The notes under the pieces: generated by a model
Databases searched by the model: none
What the model saw: only the letters and a program-made list of their open reading frames with translations
What the model was told of the DNA's origin: nothing
Shown here: positions 55,440-63,910 of the stretch, piece by piece
Numbering within the stretch: the first letter of the stretch is position 1
How the letters are laid out: each line of letters opens with the position of its first letter
Source: Motilibacter aurantiacus
GTDB taxonomy: Bacteria; Actinomycetota; Actinomycetes; Motilibacterales; Motilibacteraceae
Reading direction: 5' to 3'
Length of the DNA: 64,000 bases
NCBI RefSeq assembly: GCF_011250645.1
Contig: NZ_JAANNO010000001.1
Span: forward strand, 32,283 to 96,282
Made by a program: the position numbers and the translations under genes

Positions 55440-56108
55440 CTAGGCCTGCTGCTCCTGGACGTCGAGGCCGATGACGCCGTAGTCCCACCCCTTGCGGCGG
55501 TAGACCACGCTCGGCCGGCCGGTCTTCGCGTCGACGAAGAGGAAGAAGTCGTGCCCGACCAGCTCCATCTCGTACATCGCCTGGTCGAGCGTCATGGGAG
55601 TGGCGTTGTGCACCTTCTCCCGGATCACGACCGGGCTCTCCCCGAGCTCGCCGTCCGCGCCCACCAGCCCGTCGGGCGACCGCTGCGTGTCCTCGGCGAC
55701 GGCCGGCAGCCCGTCGTCCGTGGCCAGCAGCAGGCTCGCCCCGGGCTCCGGGACGCCCCACGACGCCGTCGCGGCCGCCACCGACACCGGCGTCTTGCCC
55801 CCGTGGTGCACGCGCCGGCGGTCCGCGGCCTTACGCAGCCGCGCCTCGAGCTTGGCCAGCGCGAGGTCGAGGGCGGCCGCCCGGTCGTCGGCGCACGCCT
55901 CGGCCCGCACGACCGGGCCGCGCGAGCGGACGGTGATCTCGACTCGCTCGCACTCGTCGGAGAGCCGCGGGTTGTGCTCCTGGGACACCTCCACGTCGAT
56001 GCGCATCACCTTCGCATCGAAGCGCTCCACCTTCGACAGTTTCTCGACGGCGTGCCGCCGGAAGCGGTCAGAGACCTCTGTGTGCCGGCCCTTGACGACG
56101 ACGTCCAC
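55440..56108 (-). CDS. hpf: Ribosome hibernation promoting factor, long form
   Basis: The GTG at 56106-56108 has a perfect AGGAGG site upstream. The 222-residue protein has an N-terminal S30AE domain (about 1-100; VVVKGRHTEVSDRFRRHAVE) and the long-form C-terminal dimerisation domain (about 165-222; KVHNATPMTLDQAMYEMELV and FFLFVDAKTG). It binds the 30S decoding region and pairs ribosomes into inactive dimers in stress or slow growth. The order secA-hpf-comF is typical for actinobacteria. A possible stress promoter lies 36 nt upstream. Confidence 0.94.
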   Translation of the reverse strand: MDVVVKGRHTEVSDRFRRHAVEKLSKVERFDAKVMRIDVEVSQEHNPRLSDECERVEITVRSRGPVVRAEACADDRAAALDLALAKLEARLRKAADRRRVHHGGKTPVSVAAATASWGVPEPGASLLLATDDGLPAVAEDTQRSPDGLVGADGELGESPVVIREKVHNATPMTLDQAMYEMELVGHDFFLFVDAKTGRPSVVYRRKGWDYGVIGLDVQEQQA

Positions 56109-56577
56109 GGAACCTCCTGGACTAGACGACGAGTCTGGTGCTGCTACCCAACGACGGCGGGGCTGCACCCCTCGGGCGCTCCCGAGTGACGAGAACCGCC
56201 GATCCTGGGGGCAAGTGGCACCCGCCCGGCCGACCTGGTCTTCGACCCCACATCCGCCTGCTGAGGAGTTCGCAGCCTCATGGCCACTACTGACCTTCTC
56301 CCGGGTCGGAGGCCATCTGGACCTCCGGCGGGGCAGGGCTTACTTCTAAGCCGCACCGTGATCGGTCGACGAGGAGTCGCCTTACGTGGGCCGTTTCGCC
56401 TGCGGCTGGCATCGGCTTGCCGGGGCCCTGGCGGGACGAGCGGAAGCTCGTCCGCGACAGCGGCTCCGGCGCAACCACGGGCCCGGGCGGGTGCCATGGA
56501 CAGACGCTAGTCGTTTTCTCGCCGTCATGCGTCGCTCACGCTGAGCACACGCGTGCCGCCCGTCGTTCGCCGCCCGT
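56109..56577. other. 469-nt region between hpf and comF without a supported gene
   Basis: Open frames on both strands here lack ribosome sites and family features. On the minus strand GGGTAG (56149-56144) lies 36 nt above the hpf start, with a weak GGTG 16 nt further up, resembling a SigB-type promoter. A small GCTCA/TGAGC hairpin at about 56533-56545 may end comF transcription. Confidence 0.4.
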
Positions 56578-57327
56578 TCAGCCCACCTTCCCCTCCGGCC
56601 GGCGGCGCGCGGTCGCCGCAACCGTCGCCACCACCAGGACGCGGGCGCCCTCCGCGCGGAGGGCGCGGGCCGCCTCCGCGAGCGTCGCGCCCGTCGTGAT
56701 CACGTCGTCGACGACCACGACGTCGGCCCCCCGCACGAGCACCGCGAGGCGAGGCGGGACCGCACAGGCCCCGCTCAGGTTCAGCGCGCGGTCAGCAGCG
56801 CCCAGGCCGGCCGAGTCCGCGACCCGCCGCCGGAGCCGCAATACGGGCGCGACCCGCGCGCCGTGGCCCTCCTGCCGGGCGACCGCCGCCGCCCGCCGGG
56901 CCAGCACGCGCACGGGGTCACGGCCGCGGCGCCGCACGGCGGCCGGCGCCGAGGGGACCGGCACCAGGAGGACCGGGCCGTCCCCGGTCCGCGCCGCCTC
57001 CAGCCCGGCGAGCACGGCACGGCCGAGCGCCTCTCCCAGCGGGCCGGCCAGCGCCGCCCGGCCGTCCTCCTTGTACGCCGCCAGGACCTCGCGCACGGTC
57101 CCGGCGTACGCCGTGGTCGACCAGGACGGCGGCAGCCCGGGCGGCGGCGGCCGCGGGACGGCGGGCCGGCCGGCAGCGCCGAGCGCCGTCGAGCAGGCCG
57201 CGCAGAGCAGCGGTGTCTGCGGCGCCCGGCAGCCGGCGCAGGCGTCGTCGAGCACCAGCCCGGCGAGCGCACGCGCCGCGCGCAGGAGCAGGCCGCCCGG
57301 CAGGGCGGGTGCAGGAGCGGGAAGCAC
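56578..57327 (-). CDS. comF: ComF family phosphoribosyltransferase-like protein
   Basis: The GTG at 57325-57327 is the likely start (weak AGAGTGG upstream). The 249-residue protein has a Cys4 zinc motif (CAGCRAPQTPLLCAAC, about 25-42), LVPVPSAPAAVRRRGRDP and the PRPP loop VVVVDDVITTGATLAEA. ComF proteins are needed for uptake of single-stranded DNA in naturally competent bacteria; in actinobacteria the role is unproven. It sits between hpf and lpqB, the usual actinobacterial order. Confidence 0.9.
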   Translation of the reverse strand: MLPAPAPALPGGLLLRAARALAGLVLDDACAGCRAPQTPLLCAACSTALGAAGRPAVPRPPPPGLPPSWSTTAYAGTVREVLAAYKEDGRAALAGPLGEALGRAVLAGLEAARTGDGPVLLVPVPSAPAAVRRRGRDPVRVLARRAAAVARQEGHGARVAPVLRLRRRVADSAGLGAADRALNLSGACAVPPRLAVLVRGADVVVVDDVITTGATLAEAARALRAEGARVLVVATVAATARRRPEGKVG

Positions 57328-57425
57328 CAGGCCACTCTGCGCGCGAGCCAGGCCCGTGCGGGGCAGTGGAGGCGACCGGTGGACGGGCCCGGGCCGGCAC
57401 CCCACCCTGTGGACGACCGGGTGCG

Positions 57426-59318
57426 TCAGCCGGCGTACGCGGGGTCGCGCACCCCCCGCCGCAGGGCGTTGGACAGCCCGGCGGGGGACTCGCGGAGCAC
57501 GAAGACGCCACCGCGTCCGGTGGAGGCGCCCGCGAGCAGCGCCCCCTCGGTGCGGGTGGGAGGGGCGGTGACCTGGTCGACGCCGGCCGAGAGCGACTGC
57601 ACCTCGGCCGGCGTGACGGTGCTGGGGGCCACGAAGAGCGCCCGCGAGTTGTCCCCCGACTCCACCAGCATCACCAGCGACGTGGGCGAGCGCCAGTCCA
57701 GGTCGTAGACCTGCTGCCAGGCTCCCTCGAGCGGCACCGGGGCACCGCCCAGCCGCATACCGGACTCCCCCTCGGGGGGAAGGACGGCGGCGACGACGAC
57801 GCGGAGCTCGCCCCCATCGAGCGAGCGGAGCACGAGGGCGACCCGGGCACCGTCGAGAGCGGGCTCGACCTGCCAGGGCAGGTAGCCCTCCAGCAGCGCG
57901 GTCGGGACCTGCACGGCCACGGTGCCACCGCTGTCGGGCGGCGCGACGAGGACCGTCCCGGTCCCCCGGTCGACGGTCCAGACGTTGCCCTGGGCGTCGA
58001 AGGCAGGCGGCGCGAGCGGGCCGGGCCGGGCCAGGTAGAGCCGGTGCAGGGTCCCGTCCGGCTCCTGGACCTGCAGCCCGCGCTGGTCGTTGCTCAGGGC
58101 GGCCAGCCGCGGAGGCGTGGACGGCAGTGTCATGGCGGGGTGGCGCAGGCGACCGGGGAAGGCGGCCAGCTTGCCCGGTGCGACGCCCAGCGGGGCGTCC
58201 TTCATCGCCGGGTCGAGCGTCTGGAGCCGGCCCTCGCCGTCGATGACGAGCACGTTCGGGCCCGGCGCGAGCCTCTCGGGCACCAGCTCGTAGCCGCTGT
58301 CGAGCCCGGTCGCGTCGTACGTCGTCGCCCCGAGCGTCACCCGGACCGCGCCGTCCACCCCGGGGACGGCGCTCAGGCTGCGGCTCAGCTGGGCCAGCGC
58401 GAGGTCGCGCTGCGCCTGGGACAGCCCCGAGACCGGCCCGGCGAGCTCCACGAGGGCCTCGCCGCTGACGACGCTCGCGTCGAGCAGCCTGGTGCCCGCG
58501 GGGATCGCGCTGCGCACGGCGCCCTGCAGCCCGGGGCCCGGCCCCGCGAGCAGCCGACGGGTCAGGGAGGCAGCGAGGTCGTCGTCGCCCTTGGGCAGGT
58601 AGACCTGGTCCGGAACAAGGGCCCGCCCGCCCGGGTCGGCGAACCACACGGGCAGCGCGAGCATGGCCCGCTCGACCGCGGCCCGGGACAGCAGCAGGCC
58701 CTGGCCCAGGCTGCTGTAGCCGCCGGGGCCGCTGCCCTCGACGTCGGCCAGCCGCCACTCGGCGTCCCGGCCTGCCTCGTCGTCCTCGTCGTCGCTGCCA
58801 GCCGCGCCCGCCGCGCCCGCCACGTCCCCCGCGTCCGGGGCGTCAGCCCCTGCCTGCGCCGGGGCCGCGGTGTCGAGCAGGCGGAAAGCCACCTCGATCC
58901 GGGCCGGCGGGACCGGCCGGTACCGCCCGTCGGCATCGATCCGTCCCACGACGTCGGCGGTCATCGTCTGCAGCGGGCTGGTGGGCTGCGCCGCGAGGAC
59001 CGGCGTGCCGTCGTACACGAGCACGCCGGCGGTCGGCTGCCACCGCTGCCGCGCCTCGGACGTGAGGAACTGGCGGGCGGTGGCGAAGTCCTCGTCGAAG
59101 CCGGACGAGGCCGCGAGGAAGCGCGCGACGACGTCGCGGGGCGTGAGCCCCGGCTCCGGGCCCGGTGCCTGCTGGTGCACGAAAGGCTGCTCCTGGCCCG
59201 CCCCGCGCTCCTCACCCGAGCTGCGGACGCGGGTGTCGGCGGGCACGCCCGAGCAACCGGCCAGCACGGCCAGCACGGCGACCAGCACCGGCGCCCAGCC
59301 GAGGCGGCGGCTACCCAC
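57426..59318 (-). CDS. lpqB: Lipoprotein LpqB (MtrAB accessory)
   Basis: The GTG at 59316-59318 overlaps the mtrB stop by 8 nt. The 630-residue protein has a signal peptide with lipobox VLAGC near residue 20, a GerMN domain (about 185-330; VYLPKGDDDLAASLTRRLLA and LVELAGPVSGLSQAQRDL) and a C-terminal Gmad1-type beta-propeller (about 340-630). LpqB binds the outer part of MtrB and tunes the MtrAB signal. An acidic Ala/Asp stretch (about 155-185) is a local peculiarity. Confidence 0.93.
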   Translation of the reverse strand: MGSRRLGWAPVLVAVLAVLAGCSGVPADTRVRSSGEERGAGQEQPFVHQQAPGPEPGLTPRDVVARFLAASSGFDEDFATARQFLTSEARQRWQPTAGVLVYDGTPVLAAQPTSPLQTMTADVVGRIDADGRYRPVPPARIEVAFRLLDTAAPAQAGADAPDAGDVAGAAGAAGSDDEDDEAGRDAEWRLADVEGSGPGGYSSLGQGLLLSRAAVERAMLALPVWFADPGGRALVPDQVYLPKGDDDLAASLTRRLLAGPGPGLQGAVRSAIPAGTRLLDASVVSGEALVELAGPVSGLSQAQRDLALAQLSRSLSAVPGVDGAVRVTLGATTYDATGLDSGYELVPERLAPGPNVLVIDGEGRLQTLDPAMKDAPLGVAPGKLAAFPGRLRHPAMTLPSTPPRLAALSNDQRGLQVQEPDGTLHRLYLARPGPLAPPAFDAQGNVWTVDRGTGTVLVAPPDSGGTVAVQVPTALLEGYLPWQVEPALDGARVALVLRSLDGGELRVVVAAVLPPEGESGMRLGGAPVPLEGAWQQVYDLDWRSPTSLVMLVESGDNSRALFVAPSTVTPAEVQSLSAGVDQVTAPPTRTEGALLAGASTGRGGVFVLRESPAGLSNALRRGVRDPAYAG

Positions 59319-60984
59319 GGTTGACCTCCGTCCGGCGGTAGGGCGCCCCCACTGCGAGCACCTGCGGCCGGTCCGGCCCGAGCGGGAGCGGCGAGCCCGC
59401 CACCTCCTGGCCGGCATGGCGCGGCAGCGTGAGGCGGAACTGGGCGCCGCGCCCGGGCTCGCCGTACGCCTCCAGCTCGCCGCCGTGCAGGTGGGCGTCC
59501 TCCAGCGCGATCGACAGCCCGAGCCCGGTGCCACCGGTCTGCCGGGCCCGGGACGGGTCGGCGCGCCAGAAGCGGTCGAACACCCGCCCGGCCTCCTCCG
59601 GGCTGAGCCCCACTCCGGAGTCCCGCACGGAGAGGGCGACGGCATCGTCGTCGGCCGCGACGGTGACCACCACCGGCTTGCCCTCCCCGTGCTCGATCGC
59701 GTTGACCACCAGGTTGCGCACGATCCGCTCGATGCGGCGGCCGTCGACGTCCGCGGTGCACGCCTGCTCGGGCACGACCAGCTCCAGCGCGCTGCCCCGG
59801 CGCTCGGCCAGCGGCTCGGTGGCGTCGAGGACGCGCCGGGCGATGGCCCGCAGGTCGCAGGGCTCGGGGTCGAGGACGGCAGCGCCGGCGTCGAAGCGGC
59901 TGATCTCCAGCAGGTCGGCCAACAGGTCTTCGAACCGGTCCAGCTGGGCCTGCAGGAGCTCGCTGGAGCGGGCGACGTCCGGGGGCGAGGTCGCGACGTA
60001 GCTGTGCAGGACGTCCGCAGCCATCCGGACGGTCGTGAGGGGCGTGCGCAGCTCGTGGGAGACGTCGGACACGAACCGGCGCTGCAGCCTCGAGAGGTCC
60101 TCCAGCCGGCGGATCTGGCTCTGCAGGCTGCGGGCCATGCGGTTGAACGACGCCGCGAGCCGCGCGAGGTCGTCCTCGCCCCGGATGTGCATGCGCTCCT
60201 CGAGCCGGCCGGCCGCCAGCCGCTCGGCGATCCGCGCGGCCATGCGGACCGGCGTCACCACGGTCCGTGCGACGACGTACGCGATCAGGCCGACGAGCAC
60301 GACGAGCGCCAGCCCGGCGACGGCCAGGGTGCGGCGGACGAGCCCGAGGGTCTGCGCCTCCTGGTCCAGCGGGAAGACGTAGTAGAGCTCGTAGGGCTTG
60401 GGGCCGACCTGCAGGGCCGCGCCGACGATCAGCGACGGCACCCGGGTGCCGTCGCGGTCGTCGGCCACCGCGTAGGTCCAGTACGTGCGCCCGCTGGGCC
60501 GCGGCTGGCCCTGCAGCTCGCGGCGCAGAGCCGCGGGGATGGACTGCGGCCGGTTCACCCCGGAGGCATAGCTGGAGTAGACGTCCCCGGGCGGGTCGGA
60601 GTCCTCGTGCGGGCCGGCCAGCAGCAGCACCTCGCGCCGGCCGGCCTCACCGCCACCGCTGGCCAGCCGGCCCACGACGGCGTCGACGCGCGCGTTGACC
60701 AGCGTCGGCGTCCACTCCGAGTCCTGCGTCTGCTCGACCGTGGCCTGGGCGAACTGGAACCCCGACCGCGTCTCGGCCAGCGCGCTGTCGACCTTCGCGC
60801 CGAGAACGCCGTCGCGCACCCGGTCGAACAGGAAGCTCCCGAGGAGGGCGACGACGAGCAGGGAGAGCACCACGGTCGTGGTGACGACCCGCAGCCGGAG
60901 CCCGCGGCGCCACGCGGCGACCAGCCGGCGCCACGGCCGCGTCGGAAGCACGCGGTGCAGGAAGGGTGGGAGGTGCAGGCGCAC
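59311..60984 (-). CDS. mtrB: Sensor histidine kinase MtrB
   Basis: This 557-residue kinase has two membrane helices (about 32-53 and 222-245) that enclose an extracellular domain, then a HAMP domain (about 246-298), HisKA with VSDVSHELRTPLT (His about 311) and HATPase (NLVVNAIEHGEGK, VRDSGVGLSPEE, GTGLGLSIA). It phosphorylates MtrA and controls cell-wall turnover and division in actinobacteria. The GTG start lies 11 nt after the mtrA stop. The C-terminal 40 residues form a Pro/Arg tail. Confidence 0.95.
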   Translation of the reverse strand: MRLHLPPFLHRVLPTRPWRRLVAAWRRGLRLRVVTTTVVLSLLVVALLGSFLFDRVRDGVLGAKVDSALAETRSGFQFAQATVEQTQDSEWTPTLVNARVDAVVGRLASGGGEAGRREVLLLAGPHEDSDPPGDVYSSYASGVNRPQSIPAALRRELQGQPRPSGRTYWTYAVADDRDGTRVPSLIVGAALQVGPKPYELYYVFPLDQEAQTLGLVRRTLAVAGLALVVLVGLIAYVVARTVVTPVRMAARIAERLAAGRLEERMHIRGEDDLARLAASFNRMARSLQSQIRRLEDLSRLQRRFVSDVSHELRTPLTTVRMAADVLHSYVATSPPDVARSSELLQAQLDRFEDLLADLLEISRFDAGAAVLDPEPCDLRAIARRVLDATEPLAERRGSALELVVPEQACTADVDGRRIERIVRNLVVNAIEHGEGKPVVVTVAADDDAVALSVRDSGVGLSPEEAGRVFDRFWRADPSRARQTGGTGLGLSIALEDAHLHGGELEAYGEPGRGAQFRLTLPRHAGQEVAGSPLPLGPDRPQVLAVGAPYRRTEVNRG

Positions 60985-60995
60985 GTGCCGCCGGC

Positions 60996-61673
60996 CTACG
61001 CCGGCCCCGCCTTGTAGCCCACGCCGCGCACGGTGACGACGACCTCGGGGTGCTCGGGGTCGCGCTCGACCTTCGCCCGCAGCCGCTGCACGTGCACGTT
61101 GACCAGGCGGGTGTCGGCCGCGTGCCGGTAGCCCCAGACCTGCTCCAGCAGGACCTCACGGCTGAACACCTGCCACGGCTTGCGCGCGAGCGCGGCCAGC
61201 AGGTCGAACTCCAGCGGCGTCAGGTTGATGGTCTGGCCGTCCCGCCGGACGCTGTGCCCGGCCAGGTCGATGGTGAGGTCGCCGATCTGCAGCCCCTCGG
61301 ACTGCGGCTCGTCGGTGCGGCGCAGGCGGGCCCGCAACCGGGCCACGAGCTCCTTGGGCTTGAAGGGCTTGACGACGTAGTCGTCCGCCCCCGCCTCGAG
61401 CCCGACGACGACGTCCACAGTGTCGCCCCGCGCCGTCAGCATCACCACCGGCACCCCGGACTCGGCCCGGATCTGCCGGCAGACGTCGATGCCGTCGCGA
61501 CCGGGAAGCATCAGATCGAGCAGCACGAGGTCCGGGCGGGCGGCACGGAACGTCGCCAGCGCCTCGTCGCCGTCGGCGCAGAACACGGGCTCGAGACCCT
61601 CGGACCGCAGCACGATGCCGAGCATCTCCGCCAGGGCCGGGTCGTCGTCCACAACCAGGACTCGTCCTCTCAC
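60996..61673 (-). CDS. mtrA: Response regulator MtrA
   Basis: This 225-residue OmpR-type regulator has phospho-acceptor Asp53 in DLVLLDLMLPG, Thr in VMLTARGD and Lys in YVVKPFKPKELVAR. The C-terminal winged helix (about 130-225) ends VTVRGVGYKAGPA, identical in style to streptomycete MtrA. GTG 61671-61673 (VRGRVLVVDDD) is chosen because Streptomyces MtrA begins MKGRVLVVDDD; GTG 61688 would add five residues. The ribosome site GGAGGG lies unusually close to the start. MtrA is essential in mycobacteria. Confidence 0.96.
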   Translation of the reverse strand: MRGRVLVVDDDPALAEMLGIVLRSEGLEPVFCADGDEALATFRAARPDLVLLDLMLPGRDGIDVCRQIRAESGVPVVMLTARGDTVDVVVGLEAGADDYVVKPFKPKELVARLRARLRRTDEPQSEGLQIGDLTIDLAGHSVRRDGQTINLTPLEFDLLAALARKPWQVFSREVLLEQVWGYRHAADTRLVNVHVQRLRAKVERDPEHPEVVVTVRGVGYKAGPA

Positions 61674-61884
61674 CCCTCCATCGTGCACCGCGCCCGGCGG
61701 TGCTGCCGCTGATCCACACCGACGGACGCTCCCGAACTCCTCCGCGCACCCCCTGTGGACGGCGGCGCACCGTCCCCGACGGGCTGCGCGGGAGGGGCCG
61801 TGAGCCGGGCACATGGGAGGATCGGGGGAGGCAACGGCCGGTTCGCCCGGCCTCAGGAGCACGGACACAGGGGTGGGCCAGGGC

Positions 61885-61914
61885 ATGGCCGTAGGCGGGA
61901 ACGAATGGCCGTAG
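61885..61914 (+). other. Possible 9-codon upstream ORF overlapping the next start
   Basis: ATG 61885 opens MAVGGNEWP and stops at TAG 61912-61914, five nt past the start codon (61905-61907) of the membrane-protein gene. It sits in the first copy of a 20-bp tandem repeat. A purine-rich GGGGTGGGCCAGGG precedes it. Confidence 0.35.
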
Positions 61915-61924
61915 GCAGAGACGA
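61885..61924. repeat. 20-bp tandem duplication containing two start codons
   Basis: Copies 61885-61904 and 61905-61924 share 17 of 20 bases, each beginning ATGGCCGTAGGC. Since 20 is not a multiple of three, only the second ATG is in frame with the long coding region. Confidence 0.8.
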
Positions 61925-63236
61925 CGAGCCCGGCGGGCAGCCGGGAGCGGAGGGCTGGGCGCCACCGGCCGAAGGCGTGCCGCCGTCCGCACCGCCGTCC
62001 GCGGCCCAGCCCCCGAGCGGCCCGCCCGGCTACGGCCCGCCCCCACCGCCCGGCGGCGGCTGGGGCTCCTCCCCGTACGGCCCGCAGGGCTACGGCTCGT
62101 TCGCCGCCGCGTACCCGCCGGTCCCCCGCCCGGGCGTCGTTCCGCTGCGCCCGCTGGGTGTCATCGAGATGCTCGACGGCGCGATCCAGACGGTACGCCG
62201 CCACCCCCTGCCCACCCTCGGCCTCGCCGCTGCCGTGTCCGCCGTGGCGACGTTGCTCACGGTGCTCGTGACCGTCGCCTTCCTGCCGGAGGAGTCGGCG
62301 CTGTCCGACGAGCCGACGACCGACGAGGTCCTCGACTACTTCGGGGGCGTGCTCTCCACGCTCGGCGTGACCCTCGTGTTCTCGCTCATCGCGCAGGTCG
62401 TCCTGACCGGCATGCTGACCGTCGTCGTCGGGCGCGCCGTCCTGGGCCGCAGCGTCGACCTCGGCACCGCGTGGCGCGAGGCCCGTGGCCGTCTCCCCAC
62501 CCTGCTGGCCATCGCGCTCGCCGTGCCGCTCGCGTCCCTCGTGCTGTTCGCGGCGGCCGTCCTCATCGGAGCCCTCGTGGCCTGGGCCACGGTGGAGGGG
62601 CTCGGGGTCCTGCTTGGCGTCCTGCTCGGTGTCGGTGCCGTCGTCGCCGTCGTGTGGATGGTCGTCGTGACCGCGGTGGCCGGCCCGGCCGCCGTCCTCG
62701 AGCGCGACGGCCCGGTCAACGCCTTCCGCCGCTCGTACCGGCTGGTGAGCGGGACGTTCTGGCGGGTGCTCGGGATCTGGCTGCTCATCCAGGTGCTCTC
62801 GTTCGTCGTCAGCGGCGTCTTCGCCGTTCCCGGCCTCGTCACCGCCGGTGTCGCCGCCGAGCTGCTCGACGCCGACAGCACGGACCTTGTGCCCCAGCTG
62901 CTCGTCGGGGTGTGGGAGGTGCTCGGCAGCACCCTCGCCTACCCGGTCGTGGCTGCGGCCACGGCGCTGGTCTACGTCGACCTGCGCATGCGCAAGGAGG
63001 GCCTCGACATCGAGCTGACGCGGGCGGCCGGGCTCGGCCCGCGCACGGACTCGGCCACGCCCGGGACGTCGGGCTACTCCGGCGGCCCCGGCTACCCCGG
63101 CTACCCCGGCTACCCCGGCGCCCCGGGCTACCCCGGCGGCCCCGGCCATCCGGGCGGCCCCGGTGCTCCGGGCTACCCCGGCGCCCCGGGCTATCCCGGC
63201 GGCCCGCAGGGCCCGCCCGCGCCGCCGGTCCCGTGA
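61905..63236 (+). CDS. GPDP-membrane-domain protein with GYPG repeat tail
   Basis: This 443-residue membrane protein starts at ATG 61905 (GGCGGGA upstream). A disordered Pro/Gly-rich N-terminus (1-75) leads to about six to eight helices (about 95-370) of the type called glycerophosphoryl-diester-phosphodiesterase membrane domain; blocks are VIEMLDGAIQTVRRHPLPTL and NAFRRSYRLVSGTFWRVLG. The C-terminus (about 385-440) is a collagen-like run of GYPG, GAPG and GGPG units. It opens an operon with the DUF4129 gene (GTGA overlap) and a third gene. The function is unknown. Confidence 0.82.
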   Translation: MAVGRDDEPGGQPGAEGWAPPAEGVPPSAPPSAAQPPSGPPGYGPPPPPGGGWGSSPYGPQGYGSFAAAYPPVPRPGVVPLRPLGVIEMLDGAIQTVRRHPLPTLGLAAAVSAVATLLTVLVTVAFLPEESALSDEPTTDEVLDYFGGVLSTLGVTLVFSLIAQVVLTGMLTVVVGRAVLGRSVDLGTAWREARGRLPTLLAIALAVPLASLVLFAAAVLIGALVAWATVEGLGVLLGVLLGVGAVVAVVWMVVVTAVAGPAAVLERDGPVNAFRRSYRLVSGTFWRVLGIWLLIQVLSFVVSGVFAVPGLVTAGVAAELLDADSTDLVPQLLVGVWEVLGSTLAYPVVAAATALVYVDLRMRKEGLDIELTRAAGLGPRTDSATPGTSGYSGGPGYPGYPGYPGAPGYPGGPGHPGGPGAPGYPGAPGYPGGPQGPPAPPVP

Positions 63237-63910
63237 GCCCGCTCCGCGCGGTGCTCGAGGTGCCGGTCACCCCGGACCGGGAGACCGCCCGCGAGCTCGC
63301 CCGCGACGAGCTGGCCCGCCGCGAGTACTCCGAGAACGAGCCGGGGCTCGTGAGCAGGGCGATCGCCTGGGGGTTCGACCGGGTCGCGGAGCTGCTCGAC
63401 CGCGCGTCGGGCCCGGGCGGCGGCAGCGTGCTCGCGATCGTGCTGCTGGTGCTCCTGGTCGTCGCCGTCGGCGTCGCGGTCCGCTGGCGCGTCGGCCCGC
63501 TGGCGCGCACGGTGCGCGCCGAGCCGCTCCTTCGCGAGCAGGGCGTGACGGCGCAGGACTACCGGGCGGAGGCCGACCGGCTGGCCGCCGCCGGCCAGTG
63601 GCAGCCCGCCGTCCGGGCGCGGCTGCGCGCGATCATCCGCGGCCTGGAGGAGCGCGGGCTGCTCGACCCGCGCCCGGGCCGGACCGCCCACGAGGCGGCG
63701 TACGAGGCCGGTCAGCTGCTGCCGGGGCAGGCCGACACCCTGCGCCGTGGCGCGGACGTCTTCGCCGGCATCGCCTACGGCGGCGGGCAGGCCGACCAGC
63801 AGGCCCACGACCTGCTCCGGAAGGTGGACGACGACGTGCGCGCCGCCCGCCCGACCGTGGCGGCGCCGCCGTCGGCCGCACGGTGGGCGCTCCCCGGGGC
63901 GGACCGGTGA
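63233..63910 (+). CDS. DUF4129 domain membrane protein
   Basis: This 225-residue protein starts at a GTG overlapping the stop of the upstream gene. One membrane helix (about 65-83; VLAIVLLVLLVVAVGVAVRW) separates an N-terminal charged part (TARELARDELARREY) from a C-terminal helical domain (about 105-200; DYRAEADRLAAAGQWQPAVR, RTAHEAAYEAGQLLPG) typical of DUF4129. Such genes are commonly grouped with MoxR ATPase, DUF58 and DUF4350 genes. Its stop again overlaps the next GTG. Confidence 0.85.
   Translation: MSPLRAVLEVPVTPDRETARELARDELARREYSENEPGLVSRAIAWGFDRVAELLDRASGPGGGSVLAIVLLVLLVVAVGVAVRWRVGPLARTVRAEPLLREQGVTAQDYRAEADRLAAAGQWQPAVRARLRAIIRGLEERGLLDPRPGRTAHEAAYEAGQLLPGQADTLRRGADVFAGIAYGGGQADQQAHDLLRKVDDDVRAARPTVAAPPSAARWALPGADR

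Noticed and set aside
56280..56510. Small plus-strand ORF between hpf and comF
   Set aside because: There is no ribosome site and the product has no recognisable features; the region is more likely a promoter and leader.
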